Part shown: in pieces, positions 17,860 through 27,910 of the stretch
Layout of the letters: every line of letters starts with the position of its first letter
Position numbering within the stretch: the stretch's first letter is position 1
Assembly (NCBI GenBank): GCA_033856025.1
Contig: JAWVFQ010000012.1
Coordinates: forward strand, 1-64,000
DNA: 64,000 nt
Origin: AC-38 sp033856025
Lineage (GTDB): Bacteria > Actinomycetota > Thermoleophilia > Solirubrobacterales > Solirubrobacteraceae
Direction of reading: 5' to 3'
Translations under genes and position numbers: made by a program
Notes under the pieces: model-generated
What the model saw: only the letters and a program-made list of their open reading frames with translations
The model's database searches: none
Told to the model about the DNA's origin: nothing

Positions 17860-19479
17860 ATGGCCGAAGTCACCACCGCTCCGCCGCCCGACGCCAGGGT
17901 CGTCGACGGCTCCGACGGTCTCCTGCTGGAGATCGACGGCCAGATCGTCCCCAACTACGACGCGACGATCACCCCCTTCTCGGAGGGCGACGTGGTCAGC
18001 GGCAAGGTCGTCCGGATCGACAACGACGAGGTCCTCGTCGACATCGGCTACAAGTCCGAGGGGGTCATCCCCTCCAACGAGCTGTCGATCCGCAAGTCGG
18101 TCGATCCCTCCGACGAGGTGGAGATGGGCGAGGAGGTCGACGCGCTCGTCCTGACCAAGGAGGACCAGGACGGCCGGCTGATCCTGTCCAAGAAGCGCGC
18201 CCGCTTCGAGAAGGCGTGGCGGCGCATCGAGGCGGCGGCGGAGTCCGGCGAGCCGGTCATCGGCACCGTCATCGAGGTCGTCAAGGGCGGCCTGATCATC
18301 GACCTCGGGGTGCGCGGCTTCCTGCCCGCCTCCCTGGTCGACATCCGCCGCGTCCCCCACCTGGACGAGTACCTGGGCACGGAGATCGAGTGCAAGGTCA
18401 TCGAGCTCAACCGCTCGCGCAACAACGTCGTCCTCTCGCGCCGCGCGGTGCTGGAGGAGGAGCGCAAGGAGGTCCGCCAGCAGATCCTCGACCGTCTCGA
18501 ACCCGGAATGGTCGTCGAGGGGCAGATCTCCAACATCGTGGACTTCGGCGCGTTCGTGGACCTCGACGGGATCGACGGCCTCATCCACATCTCCGAGCTC
18601 TCGTGGTCGCATGTCAACCATCCGAGCGAGATCCTCAACATCGGGGACACCGTCTCGGTCAAGGTGCTGGACATCGACCGCGATCGCCAGCGGATCTCGC
18701 TGGGTCTCAAGCAGACCCAGGAGGACCCGTGGCAGCGGGTCGTCGACACGTACAACGTGGGCGACGAGCTCGAGGGCAAGGTGACGAAGGTGGTCACGTT
18801 CGGCGCGTTCGTGGAGATCCTCGACGGCGTCGAGGGGCTCGTGCACATCTCCGAGCTGGCCGCCCACCACGTGGAGAACCCTCGCGAGATCATCGAGCCG
18901 GGCGACGTCGTGCGCGTGAAGGTGCTCGAGATCGACGACGAGCGCCGCCGGCTGTCGCTGTCGACCAAGCGAGTCGAGGGCCAGGTGCTTCCGGTGGGCG
19001 GCCGCGCCCCCGCGACCCCGCCGCCCGTCGAGGGCGAGGAGGGCGCCGCAGAGGGCCAGAACCTCGACGACATGCCCGAGCTCGGCCTCTCCGAGGACGT
19101 CTTCGCCGAGCAGCCCCCCGAGGCCCCGGCCGAGGTTGCCGCCCCCGCCGCTGACGCTTCGCCCGCCGCCGAGGAGGCCGGTCCGGCCGACGACTCCGCC
19201 CCGGCTGAGGCTGCCGCCCCCGCCGCTGAAGCTTCGCCCGCCGCCGAGGAGCCCGCTCCGGTGGAGGAGCCCGCTCCGGCCGAAGAGGCTGCTCCGGCTG
19301 AGGAACCCGCTCCGGCCGAGGAGGCTGCTCCGGCTGAGGAGCCCGCTCCGGCCGAGGAGGCTGCTCCGGCCGAGGAGGCTGCTGCCGCCGAGGAGTCAGC
19401 TCCGGCGGAGGATCCGCCTTCGGCGGCCGAGTCGAATGGGGATCCGGCTCCGGCTCCGGCCGAGGAGCCGGCCGGCTGA
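17860..19479 (+). CDS. rpsA: 30S ribosomal protein S1
   Basis: A 539-residue RNA-binding protein with four S1 (OB-fold) domains at about residues 43-112, 130-198, 215-285 and 300-370. This is the actinobacterial arrangement rather than the six of E. coli. Domains 3 and 4 carry VDFGAFVDLDGIDGLIHISEL and VTFGAFVEILDGVEGLVHISEL. The last 160 residues are a low-complexity Ala/Pro/Glu tail built partly from nine 18-bp repeats. S1 binds mRNA at the ribosome. Its stop overlaps an apparent CTG start for coaE (CTGA). Confidence 0.96.
   Translation: MAEVTTAPPPDARVVDGSDGLLLEIDGQIVPNYDATITPFSEGDVVSGKVVRIDNDEVLVDIGYKSEGVIPSNELSIRKSVDPSDEVEMGEEVDALVLTKEDQDGRLILSKKRARFEKAWRRIEAAAESGEPVIGTVIEVVKGGLIIDLGVRGFLPASLVDIRRVPHLDEYLGTEIECKVIELNRSRNNVVLSRRAVLEEERKEVRQQILDRLEPGMVVEGQISNIVDFGAFVDLDGIDGLIHISELSWSHVNHPSEILNIGDTVSVKVLDIDRDRQRISLGLKQTQEDPWQRVVDTYNVGDELEGKVTKVVTFGAFVEILDGVEGLVHISELAAHHVENPREIIEPGDVVRVKVLEIDDERRRLSLSTKRVEGQVLPVGGRAPATPPPVEGEEGAAEGQNLDDMPELGLSEDVFAEQPPEAPAEVAAPAADASPAAEEAGPADDSAPAEAAAPAAEASPAAEEPAPVEEPAPAEEAAPAEEPAPAEEAAPAEEPAPAEEAAPAEEAAAAEESAPAEDPPSAAESNGDPAPAPAEEPAG
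19246..19407 (+). repeat. Nine tandem 18-bp repeats in the rpsA tail
   Basis: Nine in-frame units encode EE(P/A/S)A(P/A)(A/V). Adjacent units differ mainly by synonymous third bases and a P/A swap, so six-residue periodicity is kept. A repeat of this kind can expand or contract by slippage, changing tail length. Confidence 0.85.
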
Positions 19480-20063
19480 GCCCCTTCATCGGGCTGACCG
19501 GCGGTATCGGCGCCGGGAAGTCCGAGGCGCTGGCCGCCCTGGAGCGGCTGGGCGCCGCCACGCTGTCCACGGACGCGGTGGTGCATGAGCTCTACGGCCG
19601 TCCCAGCGTCCGCGACGCCGTGGTCGCCCGGTGGGGCGAGGACGTGGCGCCCGGCGGGACCGTCGACCGCGAGGCCGTGGCCCGCGCCGCCTTCGCCTCG
19701 CCCGAGGATCGCGCCTGGCTCGAGGGCCTGCTGTGGCCGCGCGTGGGCGAGCGCATCGCCTCCTGGCGCGAGCAGGTGGACGCCGCCGTCCCCGCGCCGC
19801 CGGCGTCGGTGGTCGAGGTCCCGCTGCTCTTCGAGTCCGGGATGGAGGCCGCCTTCGACGCTACCATCGCCGTGGTCGCGGACGAGGCCGTGCGCACGCA
19901 GCGCGCCGGAGCGCGGGGCCACGCCGCGGTGGACGAGCGATCGGCGCGCCAGCTCTCTCAGGAGGAGAAGGCGGCGCGCGCGACGTACACGGTGGTGAAC
20001 GACGGCTCGATCGAACAGCTGGAGGAGAAGTTGGCCGCGGTCCTGGAGAGGCTGAGCCGATGA
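19476..20063 (+). CDS. coaE: Dephospho-CoA kinase, apparently starting with CTG
   Basis: A 195-residue P-loop kinase, the last step of coenzyme A synthesis. The P-loop is GGIGAGKS (9-16), followed by LSTDAVVHELY, VVEVPLLFES and RSARQLSQEEKAARATYTVVNDGS, all typical of CoaE. The first canonical start in this frame is GTG 19578, which would remove the P-loop and leave a dead enzyme. The only sensible start is CTG 19476 in a CTGA overlap with the rpsA stop, giving LSPFIGLTGGIGAGKS at normal CoaE spacing. The rpsA-coaE order is common in actinobacteria. Function is sure; the codon is inferred. Confidence 0.92.
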   Translation: MSPFIGLTGGIGAGKSEALAALERLGAATLSTDAVVHELYGRPSVRDAVVARWGEDVAPGGTVDREAVARAAFASPEDRAWLEGLLWPRVGERIASWREQVDAAVPAPPASVVEVPLLFESGMEAAFDATIAVVADEAVRTQRAGARGHAAVDERSARQLSQEEKAARATYTVVNDGSIEQLEEKLAAVLERLSR

Positions 20064-20635
20064 GGGTGCGCCCGCTCGTCGTGGTGGCGCTGGCCGCCGC
20101 GGCGGTGGTCGGCGTGGCCGTGGTCGCGCCGATGGTCCACCGCGCGGTGCGCGAGGTCACCCTGCCCCTGCGCCACGAGGACATCATCCGCCAGCAGGCG
20201 CGCGACAAGGGCCTGGACCCCGCCCTGGTGGCGGCGATGATCTACGCGGAGTCCAAGTTCCGCGACCAGACGTCGCCCACCGGGGCCAAGGGCCTCATGC
20301 AGATCCAGCCCGAGACGGCGAAGTTCATCGCCGAGCGCTCCGGCGGCACCCGCTTCGAGATCGCCGACCTGGCCAGGCCGCAGATCAACATCCAGTACGG
20401 CACCTGGTACCTGCGCTACCTGCTGCGCCAGCACGACGGCAACGTGGTCCTCGCCGTCGCGTCCTACAACGCGGGGGAGACGAACGTCGCGCGCTGGGTG
20501 GACGAGTCCTCCCATGGCGGCCGCCAGTTCAACATCCGCGACATCCCCTTCCCCGAGACCCGCGCGTACGTCAACCGCGTTCTGGACGCGGAGGGCAGGT
20601 ACCGCCACGAGTACAGCTCCGAGCTGGGCCTCTGA
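20060..20635 (+). CDS. Lytic transglycosylase (SLT domain), membrane-anchored
   Basis: A 191-residue protein with one N-terminal transmembrane helix (about residues 5-26) and an extracytoplasmic SLT domain. The catalytic Glu64 is in MIYAESKFRDQTSPTGAKGLMQIQPETA. PQINIQYGTWYLRYLLRQHDGN and VASYNAGETNVARW complete the goose-lysozyme-like fold. It cleaves peptidoglycan glycan strands to anhydro-muropeptides. The ATG overlaps the coaE stop (ATGA). A similar SLT gene next to coaE is seen in related genomes. Confidence 0.93.
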   Translation: MRVRPLVVVALAAAAVVGVAVVAPMVHRAVREVTLPLRHEDIIRQQARDKGLDPALVAAMIYAESKFRDQTSPTGAKGLMQIQPETAKFIAERSGGTRFEIADLARPQINIQYGTWYLRYLLRQHDGNVVLAVASYNAGETNVARWVDESSHGGRQFNIRDIPFPETRAYVNRVLDAEGRYRHEYSSELGL

Positions 20636-21195
20636 GCCCGAGCGGCGACGCCGAGAAGTACGCCCGGGGCGGGCCGGAGGGGATGCTGCTGGAGAGGTTC
20701 CGGCGGCGCCTCCTGACGGTCGCGGCCGAGACTCGCCCGTCGACCGTCCTGGACGCCGGGTGCGGCGAGGGCTTCGTCACGCAATGGCTGCAGGCCGGCC
20801 TGGCCGGGGCCGCCGTGAGCGGCGTCGACCTGCACGAAGCGGCGCTGGACCGCGCCCGGGCACGGGTTCCCGAGGCCGCGTTCGAGCGCGGTGACGTGAC
20901 CGCGCTGCCCTTCGCGGACGGCGCGTTCGACCTCGTCGTGTGCACGGAGGTCCTCGAGCACCTCGACGACCCCCGCGCCGCGCTGGCCGAGCTGCGCCGC
21001 GTGGCCGGCGGGCGCGTCCTGGTCACGGTCCCGCACGAGCCCTGGTTCAGCGCGGGGAACCTGCTCAGGGGCCGCCATCTGCGCCGGCTGGGCTCGACGC
21101 CGGGCCACCGGCACCGCTGGACCCGCGGCGCCTTCCGGCGGGTCGTCGGCGGCGAGTGGTTCGGCGCGTTCCCCTGGCAGGGCGCGCTCGTCTAG
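20632..21195 (+). CDS. Class I SAM-dependent methyltransferase, apparently starting with CTG
   Basis: A 187-residue methyltransferase: VLDAGCGEGFVTQWL (SAM loop), GVDLHEAAL, LPFADGAFDLVVCTEVLEHLDDP and LRRVAGGRVLVTVPHEP. The first ATG (20683) comes after EKYARGGPEG, a segment that matches the conserved N-terminus of such enzymes (EKYxxxNPxxRxLLxRF). The frame is open back to CTG 20632, which forms CTGA with the preceding stop. That start adds 17 residues and restores the conserved helix. The substrate is unknown. Confidence 0.82.
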   Translation: MSPSGDAEKYARGGPEGMLLERFRRRLLTVAAETRPSTVLDAGCGEGFVTQWLQAGLAGAAVSGVDLHEAALDRARARVPEAAFERGDVTALPFADGAFDLVVCTEVLEHLDDPRAALAELRRVAGGRVLVTVPHEPWFSAGNLLRGRHLRRLGSTPGHRHRWTRGAFRRVVGGEWFGAFPWQGALV

Positions 21196-21199
21196 TCGC

Positions 21200-21205
21200 T
21201 ACCGT
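21200..21205 (+). promoter_or_regulatory. -10 box TACCGT, leaderless uvrB promoter
   Basis: TACCGT ends 6 nt before the uvrB GTG. No Shine-Dalgarno and no LexA-type box (CGAACnnnnGTTCG) are visible here. Confidence 0.45.
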
Positions 21206-21211
21206 TGAACG

Positions 21212-23224
<2,013 letters not shown>

Positions 23225-23234
23225 GCCGGGAACG

Positions 23235-24533
23235 CTAGCCCGCGACGACGGTGAAGCGCAGGGCGCGCCCGGGGGAGATCCCGCCGGCGGTGGAGGCGGT
23301 GAACGTCGCGCGGTAGCGCCCGGGGGCCAGGGCGCGGCCACGCACGCGGCCGGTGAAGGCGATGTGGTTCAGCCCGGCCCGGGCGGCTCGCGTCAGCGTC
23401 GCGACGGCGATCCGCCGGCGGCCCACGATCCGCGCGATCGCCACGCGAACCTGGGCGTCCTGGTCGAGCGCGAAGGCGAAGGTCGTCCCGCGGGCAGCCC
23501 GCCCGCGGGCCGCCGTGCGCCCCGTCAGCGGCGTCGAGCGTGCCGCGGGGGCGAAGACGGAGGGCGTCCGGCTCAGCGATGACAGTCCGGGCGGCCCGAC
23601 CGCGACGGTCGTGGCGGCGGCGTTGTCGGCCGGGTTGGACTCGCCGAGCAGGCCGCTGACGCCGGAGGTCACGGTGAGCAGGCCGGCGGCGGACGTGCGC
23701 AGGGCGAGGCCGACCGCCGCGCTCGCTCCCGGGGCGAGCGTGCCCAGGGTGCACGTGACGTTCGCTCCGGCCTGCGCGCAGGCGCCCTGGCCGGCCGCGG
23801 CGGAGGCCAGCGACAGGCCGGAGGGCAGCTTCGCCGTCACCGTCGCGGGCGTGGGGACCGGCCCCCGGTTGACGGCGCCGATCGTCACCGCGAGCGCGGC
23901 GCCGAGGCGAGCGGGAGACGGGTACGCCGTCTGGGCGACGGCGAGGTCGGTCTGCTGGACGACGTGCGCGGACACGTTGAGCCGGTCGCGGCTGACCGTG
24001 AACGTGGTCGGCCGGCGGGAGGAGCCCGTCGCGGGCGGCGTCGGGGTGGGCGGGTCGGTGGTGGCCGTGCGGTCCGCCGGGTCGGTGGAGCTGTACGTGC
24101 AGTGCACCTCGTCGGCGGCGCGCCACCAGATGCCGATCGCGTCGCCCGGCTGGACGACGATCGACGCGGGGAACGTGCTGACCCCGCCCATGTCCGGGGC
24201 CAGCGCCTCGAGGTCGCTGTCCACGACCTGGAATCCACCGCCCGCCACGGGGCGCAGCACGACCAGAGCCACCTGGCTGCCGGCCGTGCCCCAGCGCGTC
24301 TGCCACGACGTGATCACGCCGCCGGTGGGTCCCGGGATCGTGTAGCTGGGAGAGCCGGGAGCCAGGCCGGACTGGAACAGCGTGGCCTGCCCGAACACGC
24401 ACAGTCCGCTGGAGCCGGTGTCGGTCGGGCTCGGCTCCAGCGAGCCGACCGTCACGTCGGCCCGCGCGGCCGGCGCGCATGCCGCCATCAGCGCCAGCAC
24501 CGCGGCCAGCCCTGTCCCCCGCACTCCGCCCAC
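23235..24533 (-). CDS. Secreted protein with a DUF11-like repeat domain
   Basis: A 432-residue predicted secreted protein. The signal peptide ends about APAARADVTVG. The middle carries a DUF11/CARDB-like beta domain (TDLAVAQTAYPSPARLGAALAVTIGAVNRGPVPTPATVTAKLPSGLSLASA... to ESNPADNAAATTV), typical of surface and cell-wall proteins. The C-terminal part (GTTFAFALDQDAQVRVAIARIVGRR...LAPGRYRATFTASTAGG) is an Ig-like module common in Thermoleophilia secreted proteins. GTG 24533 was chosen because TATGAT lies 6 nt upstream; the frame extends 16 codons further. No function can be assigned. Confidence 0.72.
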   Translation of the reverse strand: MGGVRGTGLAAVLALMAACAPAARADVTVGSLEPSPTDTGSSGLCVFGQATLFQSGLAPGSPSYTIPGPTGGVITSWQTRWGTAGSQVALVVLRPVAGGGFQVVDSDLEALAPDMGGVSTFPASIVVQPGDAIGIWWRAADEVHCTYSSTDPADRTATTDPPTPTPPATGSSRRPTTFTVSRDRLNVSAHVVQQTDLAVAQTAYPSPARLGAALAVTIGAVNRGPVPTPATVTAKLPSGLSLASAAAGQGACAQAGANVTCTLGTLAPGASAAVGLALRTSAAGLLTVTSGVSGLLGESNPADNAAATTVAVGPPGLSSLSRTPSVFAPAARSTPLTGRTAARGRAARGTTFAFALDQDAQVRVAIARIVGRRRIAVATLTRAARAGLNHIAFTGRVRGRALAPGRYRATFTASTAGGISPGRALRFTVVAG

Positions 24534-24539
24534 CGGCCG

Positions 24540-24545
24540 ATCATA
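24540..24545 (-). promoter_or_regulatory. -10 box TATGAT, leaderless promoter of the DUF11 protein
   Basis: TATGAT on the minus strand, ending 6 nt before GTG 24533. It supports the shorter N-terminus with a clean signal peptide. Confidence 0.5.
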
Positions 24546-24593
24546 CCCACGCGGCGACCCGCGGGCGGGGGCACGCGGCACCCGGCACTTGGA

Positions 24594-24634
24594 TACTCTG
24601 GCGGAGCTCGCAATCGCTTTCTGCCGGGAGGGGA
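24594..24634 (+). promoter_or_regulatory. TACTCT box and ribosome binding site before the DivIVA-like gene
   Basis: TACTCT (24594-24599) could be a -10 giving a leader of about 35 nt. GGGAGGGGA (24626-24634) lies 6 nt before TTG 24641 and decides for that start. Confidence 0.5.
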
Positions 24635-24640
24635 CCCGAC

Positions 24641-25414
24641 TTGCCGCTGGATCGCCAGGACATCGAAAGACGCGACTTTCCCATCGGCCGGCGGGGGTAC
24701 GAGCCGGAGGCCGTGGACGCCCACCTGCGCCGGATCGCCGACGAGGTGGACGACATCGACCGCCACGACCGTCCCAGCCCGGCGACCCTGGCCACCGCGG
24801 CCTCCGAGCAGGTCCGCTCGATCGTCGAGGCCGCCGAGACGACGGCCCACGACATCCAGCGCTCGGCCGAGGACGACGCCGCCCGCACCCGCCAGCGCGC
24901 CCAGGCCGAGGCCGACCAGACCCGCGCCGACGCCGCCGAGCAGGCGCGCGGCCACGTGCTGCGCGTCCAGGAGGCCACGCAGGTGATGCTCCAGCGCGTG
25001 GACGCGATGGAGAGCGAGCTCGTCGCGCTGGTGGAGAGCCTGCGCACCGGCGCCAACCGCCTCAGCGCCGACCTCACGCTGCTCCAGGGCAACATGGGCG
25101 AGCTGCGCGCCGCCCCGGCCGCCGGCGCGGCCGCCGAGCCGGCGCGCGAGGACGAGCCCGAGGAGGTCGACGTCGAGGTCGAGGTGGCCGTCGTCGAGCT
25201 GGAGGTCGAGCCCGGGCCCGAACCCGAGCCCGAGCCGGAGCCCGAGCCCGAGCCGATCGCGGGCGGCGACGACGGCGAGGGCGCGCGCCTGATCGCGCTG
25301 AACATGGCGCTGAACGGGACCCCGCGCGAGGAGACAGACCGCTACCTGGCCGAGAACTTCTCGCTGGAGGACCGCGAGACGCTGCTCGACGAGGTCTACG
25401 CCCGCGTCGGCTAG
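24641..25414 (+). CDS. DivIVA-domain coiled-coil protein
   Basis: A 257-residue protein starting at TTG behind a strong ribosome binding site. Residues 1-35 (LDRQDIERRDFPIGRRGYEPEAVDAHLRRIADEV) match the DivIVA membrane-curvature-binding head. A long Ala/Glu/Gln-rich coiled coil follows (about 60-165), then an acidic linker with repeated Glu-Pro (near 185-205). The C-terminal helical piece is RLIALNMALNGTPREETDRYLAENFSLEDRETLLDEVYARVG. Such proteins organise polar growth or division; a partner is not shown by the neighbours. It ends in a CTAG overlap with the opposing GH9 gene. Confidence 0.8.
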   Translation: MPLDRQDIERRDFPIGRRGYEPEAVDAHLRRIADEVDDIDRHDRPSPATLATAASEQVRSIVEAAETTAHDIQRSAEDDAARTRQRAQAEADQTRADAAEQARGHVLRVQEATQVMLQRVDAMESELVALVESLRTGANRLSADLTLLQGNMGELRAAPAAGAAAEPAREDEPEEVDVEVEVAVVELEVEPGPEPEPEPEPEPEPIAGGDDGEGARLIALNMALNGTPREETDRYLAENFSLEDRETLLDEVYARVG

Positions 25415-27081
25415 AGCGACCCGGCGAGCAGCAGCGCCGCGGCGGAGTAGGCCAGGCCGACCTCGCTCGTGACGTAGTCCGAGCGCACGTCCTCGTAGAC
25501 CAGCCGGCGGGTGTCGTAGCGCCGGGCCGGCGTCCGTGACAGCCGGATCGGCGGGTCCTGACCCGCCAGGTCGCGCGGCGTGGCCACGCCCCCCACGACC
25601 GCGCCGTCCAGGAGCCGGCGGGGGCTGCCCTTGAGGTAGGCGCTGTGGTGGGGGTCGTGCGCCTCGACGGCGGCCGGACCCACGACGAAGCTCAGGCCCC
25701 AGGGGTTGCGCCCAAGCATGTAGTCGCGCGCGCCGGCGGCGATGCGCAGCCCGTCGGGCGCCTGGCCGGCGCGGGCGGCGGCCGCCGCGGCCACGCCTCG
25801 GCCGCCGTTGTCCTGGATCCAGCCGAAGGTGAAGATCCCGGGCGAGCCGAAGGCCGTGCGCGCCGTCAGGTTGCGGATGTCGGCCAGCTCGACCTGCACG
25901 TCGTGGCAGGCCAGCTCGCGGATCGCCGGGTCCGGCGCCGCCGGGCGGCCCAGGCCGCCGCACAGGTCGGCGCCCACGAGCGGGCGGGGCGCGCCGACGA
26001 CGATCCCGCCGTAGAGCTCGTTGACGTCGCCGGCCCGGATCTGCTCGGCCGCCTCGTCGAGGTAGCGCGCCTCGCCGGTCGCGCGCCACAGCGCGTCGGC
26101 GGCGAAGGCCAGGTCGTCGTGGATGTAGGAGTCCGGGTAGAAGTCCGAGAGGTTGGGATCCGTGGGCCGGATCTTCGCGTTCGTCGCGCGCGCCTGCTCG
26201 TACCACTCGCGCGCCGCCGCCAGGAACACGTCGCGCGCCGGGCCGGTGGTGTCGGCGGCGGCCCAGGCCAGGCCGGCGGCGGCCTCGCCCAGGACCTCGG
26301 TGGAGACGGTGGGGTAGGCGTAGCGGATCCCCACGCCCTGGCGGGTGTCGGCGTCGTCGGCGGCCGGGTCGCGGAACCCGGTCTCGTGGTCGCGCGCGTC
26401 GCCCACGATCCCGACGAACAGGCCGGGACGGGGATGGGCCTTGAGCAGCCAGCGCTCGCCGACGGCGGCGGTCAGCCGCAGCGCGTCGGCGTTGCCCGGG
26501 TCCAGCTGGGCGGCCAGGTGCAGGTAGGAGACGGCCCAGCCGGTCGTCTGGGCGAACTTGAGGAAGTCGCCGGCGTCGCGCCAGCCGCCGGTCAGATCGA
26601 AGCGCTGGCCGTCGTAGGGGCCGCCGCGGACGATCGCGTCGTTGAGATGGGCCGGGCCGTAGACGGGGTTGGGCTCGGTGCCGTCCGCGTTCACGGCGAA
26701 GACCCGCAGCAGGCGGCGCACCGCCGCCTCGCGGACGTCCGCCTGCACCACCCAGGGCCGCGAGCGCACGCCGCCCACGCGCACGACGTAGCGCCCGGGC
26801 GCGCGGACCCGGGACAGGTCGGCGGCGGCGGCGTGCGCCCACGGCGCCGGGGTGCCGCGGACCGCCCGCAGCCGCCCCGCCAGGACCAGCCGGCCGCCGG
26901 CGTCGCGGACCGTGAAGGCACGTCCCACGAGCGGCCGGGCCGACGCCACGATCGCCACCTTGGAGTCGGAGGGCGCGCTCGGCCCGCCGACCCGGATCGC
27001 GTCGGGGACGGCGGCGTGCGCGGGGGCGGCCCCGGCGGACAGCGCCAGGACGACCAGGCCCGCGAGACGCCGCGGGCTCAC
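25411..27081 (-). CDS. Secreted glycoside hydrolase family 9 (endoglucanase-like)
   Basis: A 556-residue enzyme with a signal peptide (cut near AHAAVPDA), a CelD_N-type Ig-like domain (about 28-115) and a GH9 (alpha/alpha)6 barrel. Catalytic landmarks are complete: GGWRDAGDFLKF with Asp169/Asp172, DYMLGRNPWGLSFVVG (453-468), the substrate-binding PHH (477-479) and the general acid Glu540 in DYVTSEVGL. GH9 enzymes cut beta-1,4-glucans such as cellulose; some are exo-glucosaminidases, so the substrate needs care. The GTG start overlaps the stop of a LuxR-type regulator (GTGA), so the regulator and the secreted enzyme are co-translated. Confidence 0.93.
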   Translation of the reverse strand: MSPRRLAGLVVLALSAGAAPAHAAVPDAIRVGGPSAPSDSKVAIVASARPLVGRAFTVRDAGGRLVLAGRLRAVRGTPAPWAHAAAADLSRVRAPGRYVVRVGGVRSRPWVVQADVREAAVRRLLRVFAVNADGTEPNPVYGPAHLNDAIVRGGPYDGQRFDLTGGWRDAGDFLKFAQTTGWAVSYLHLAAQLDPGNADALRLTAAVGERWLLKAHPRPGLFVGIVGDARDHETGFRDPAADDADTRQGVGIRYAYPTVSTEVLGEAAAGLAWAAADTTGPARDVFLAAAREWYEQARATNAKIRPTDPNLSDFYPDSYIHDDLAFAADALWRATGEARYLDEAAEQIRAGDVNELYGGIVVGAPRPLVGADLCGGLGRPAAPDPAIRELACHDVQVELADIRNLTARTAFGSPGIFTFGWIQDNGGRGVAAAAAARAGQAPDGLRIAAGARDYMLGRNPWGLSFVVGPAAVEAHDPHHSAYLKGSPRRLLDGAVVGGVATPRDLAGQDPPIRLSRTPARRYDTRRLVYEDVRSDYVTSEVGLAYSAAALLLAGSL

Positions 27082-27851
27082 GCCACCCGCGTGGGCCGGC
27101 CGGCGAGCTCCCAGGCCCGGGCCGCGGCCTCGGAGCGGGTGTGGACGCCGAGCTTGGAGAACGCGTGCTCGAGGTGCTTGTGGACGGTGCGCACGCTCAG
27201 GCCCAGCGCCTCGGCGGCGTCCGCGTTGGAGCGCCCGAGGGCGATCAGGCGGACCACGTCGGCCTCGCGGGGCGTCAGGCCGGCGCCGCCCAGGCCGTCC
27301 AGCAGCGCGCTCCCCGCGGCCGCCCGCGTCAGGCCGCTGTGCGCCACGGCGTTGCGATAGCCCTGGATGAGGAACGGCCGCGCGCGGTCCACGAAGTCGC
27401 GCTCGTCGTCGGTGAAGTCGCGGTCACGGTTGCTCAGGGCCACGCCGAGGACGCGGGGCGGGGCGTGGGGGAGGGTGAAGGCCATCTGGTACTCCAGCCC
27501 GATGGCCGAGTAGACCTCGCGGTAGAGATCCAGCGCGTGGAGCTCCTCGGCCGAGACGAGATCGGAGAGCCGCTGGGCCCGGCCGTCCTGGCGCTCGAGG
27601 AACTGCCTGACCAGGGGGTTCTCGTGGCCGTAGAGGGCGAACCTCTCCACCACGTCCTCGGGGACCGGCGGAACGACGACCGACGTGACCTCGCCGGGAG
27701 AGATGAACTCGTTCAGCGACACCCAGTCGGAGCCCAGCGCCCGGCGCAGAGCCACGATGAGGCCCTCGCGGAACTCGTCGAGGTCCAGCAGGCCCTGAAT
27801 GTCCCCCACGAGCTCGAGCAGGCGGGCGTCGGTGGTGGCGGCCGAGGCCAT
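27078..27851 (-). CDS. LuxR-type regulator with GAF-like sensor domain
   Basis: A 257-residue transcription factor. The N-terminal 170 residues resemble a GAF/autoinducer-type sensor (LLDLDEFREGLIVALRRALGSDWVSLNEF). The C-terminal HTH is canonical LuxR: LTPREADVVRLIALGRSNADAAEALGLSVRTVHKHLEHAFSKLGVHTRSEA. ATG 27851 is chosen because the palindrome TACGCAA-GTT-TTGCGTA abuts it and the sensor begins right after; an upstream extension of 26 codons looks non-coding. Its stop overlaps the GH9 start, suggesting control of polysaccharide breakdown. The ligand is unknown. Confidence 0.9.
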   Translation of the reverse strand: MASAATTDARLLELVGDIQGLLDLDEFREGLIVALRRALGSDWVSLNEFISPGEVTSVVVPPVPEDVVERFALYGHENPLVRQFLERQDGRAQRLSDLVSAEELHALDLYREVYSAIGLEYQMAFTLPHAPPRVLGVALSNRDRDFTDDERDFVDRARPFLIQGYRNAVAHSGLTRAAAGSALLDGLGGAGLTPREADVVRLIALGRSNADAAEALGLSVRTVHKHLEHAFSKLGVHTRSEAAARAWELAGRPTRVA

Positions 27852-27867
27852 ACGCAAGTTTTGCGTA
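27851..27867. promoter_or_regulatory. Perfect 17-bp palindrome at the LuxR-type gene start (candidate operator)
   Basis: TACGCAA (27851-27857), spacer GTT, TTGCGTA (27861-27867). It overlaps the T of the start codon and fills the leader or promoter end of the regulator gene, 43 bp before the divergent secreted-protein gene. Its length and symmetry fit a dimeric HTH protein; autoregulation by the adjacent LuxR-type protein is the simplest guess. Confidence 0.6.
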
Positions 27868-27910
27868 CGGGATGGTTGACCGCCAGCCCCGGATCCGGTC
27901 AGATACCCCC

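Noticed and set aside
19246..19407. Repeats considered as CRISPR or mobile-element repeats
   Set aside because: They are in-frame, contiguous and without spacers, and encode a low-complexity protein tail.
19136..19588. Overlapping Pro/Arg/Leu-rich frame in the rpsA tail
   Set aside because: It follows from the 18-bp repeats read in another frame and has no family features.
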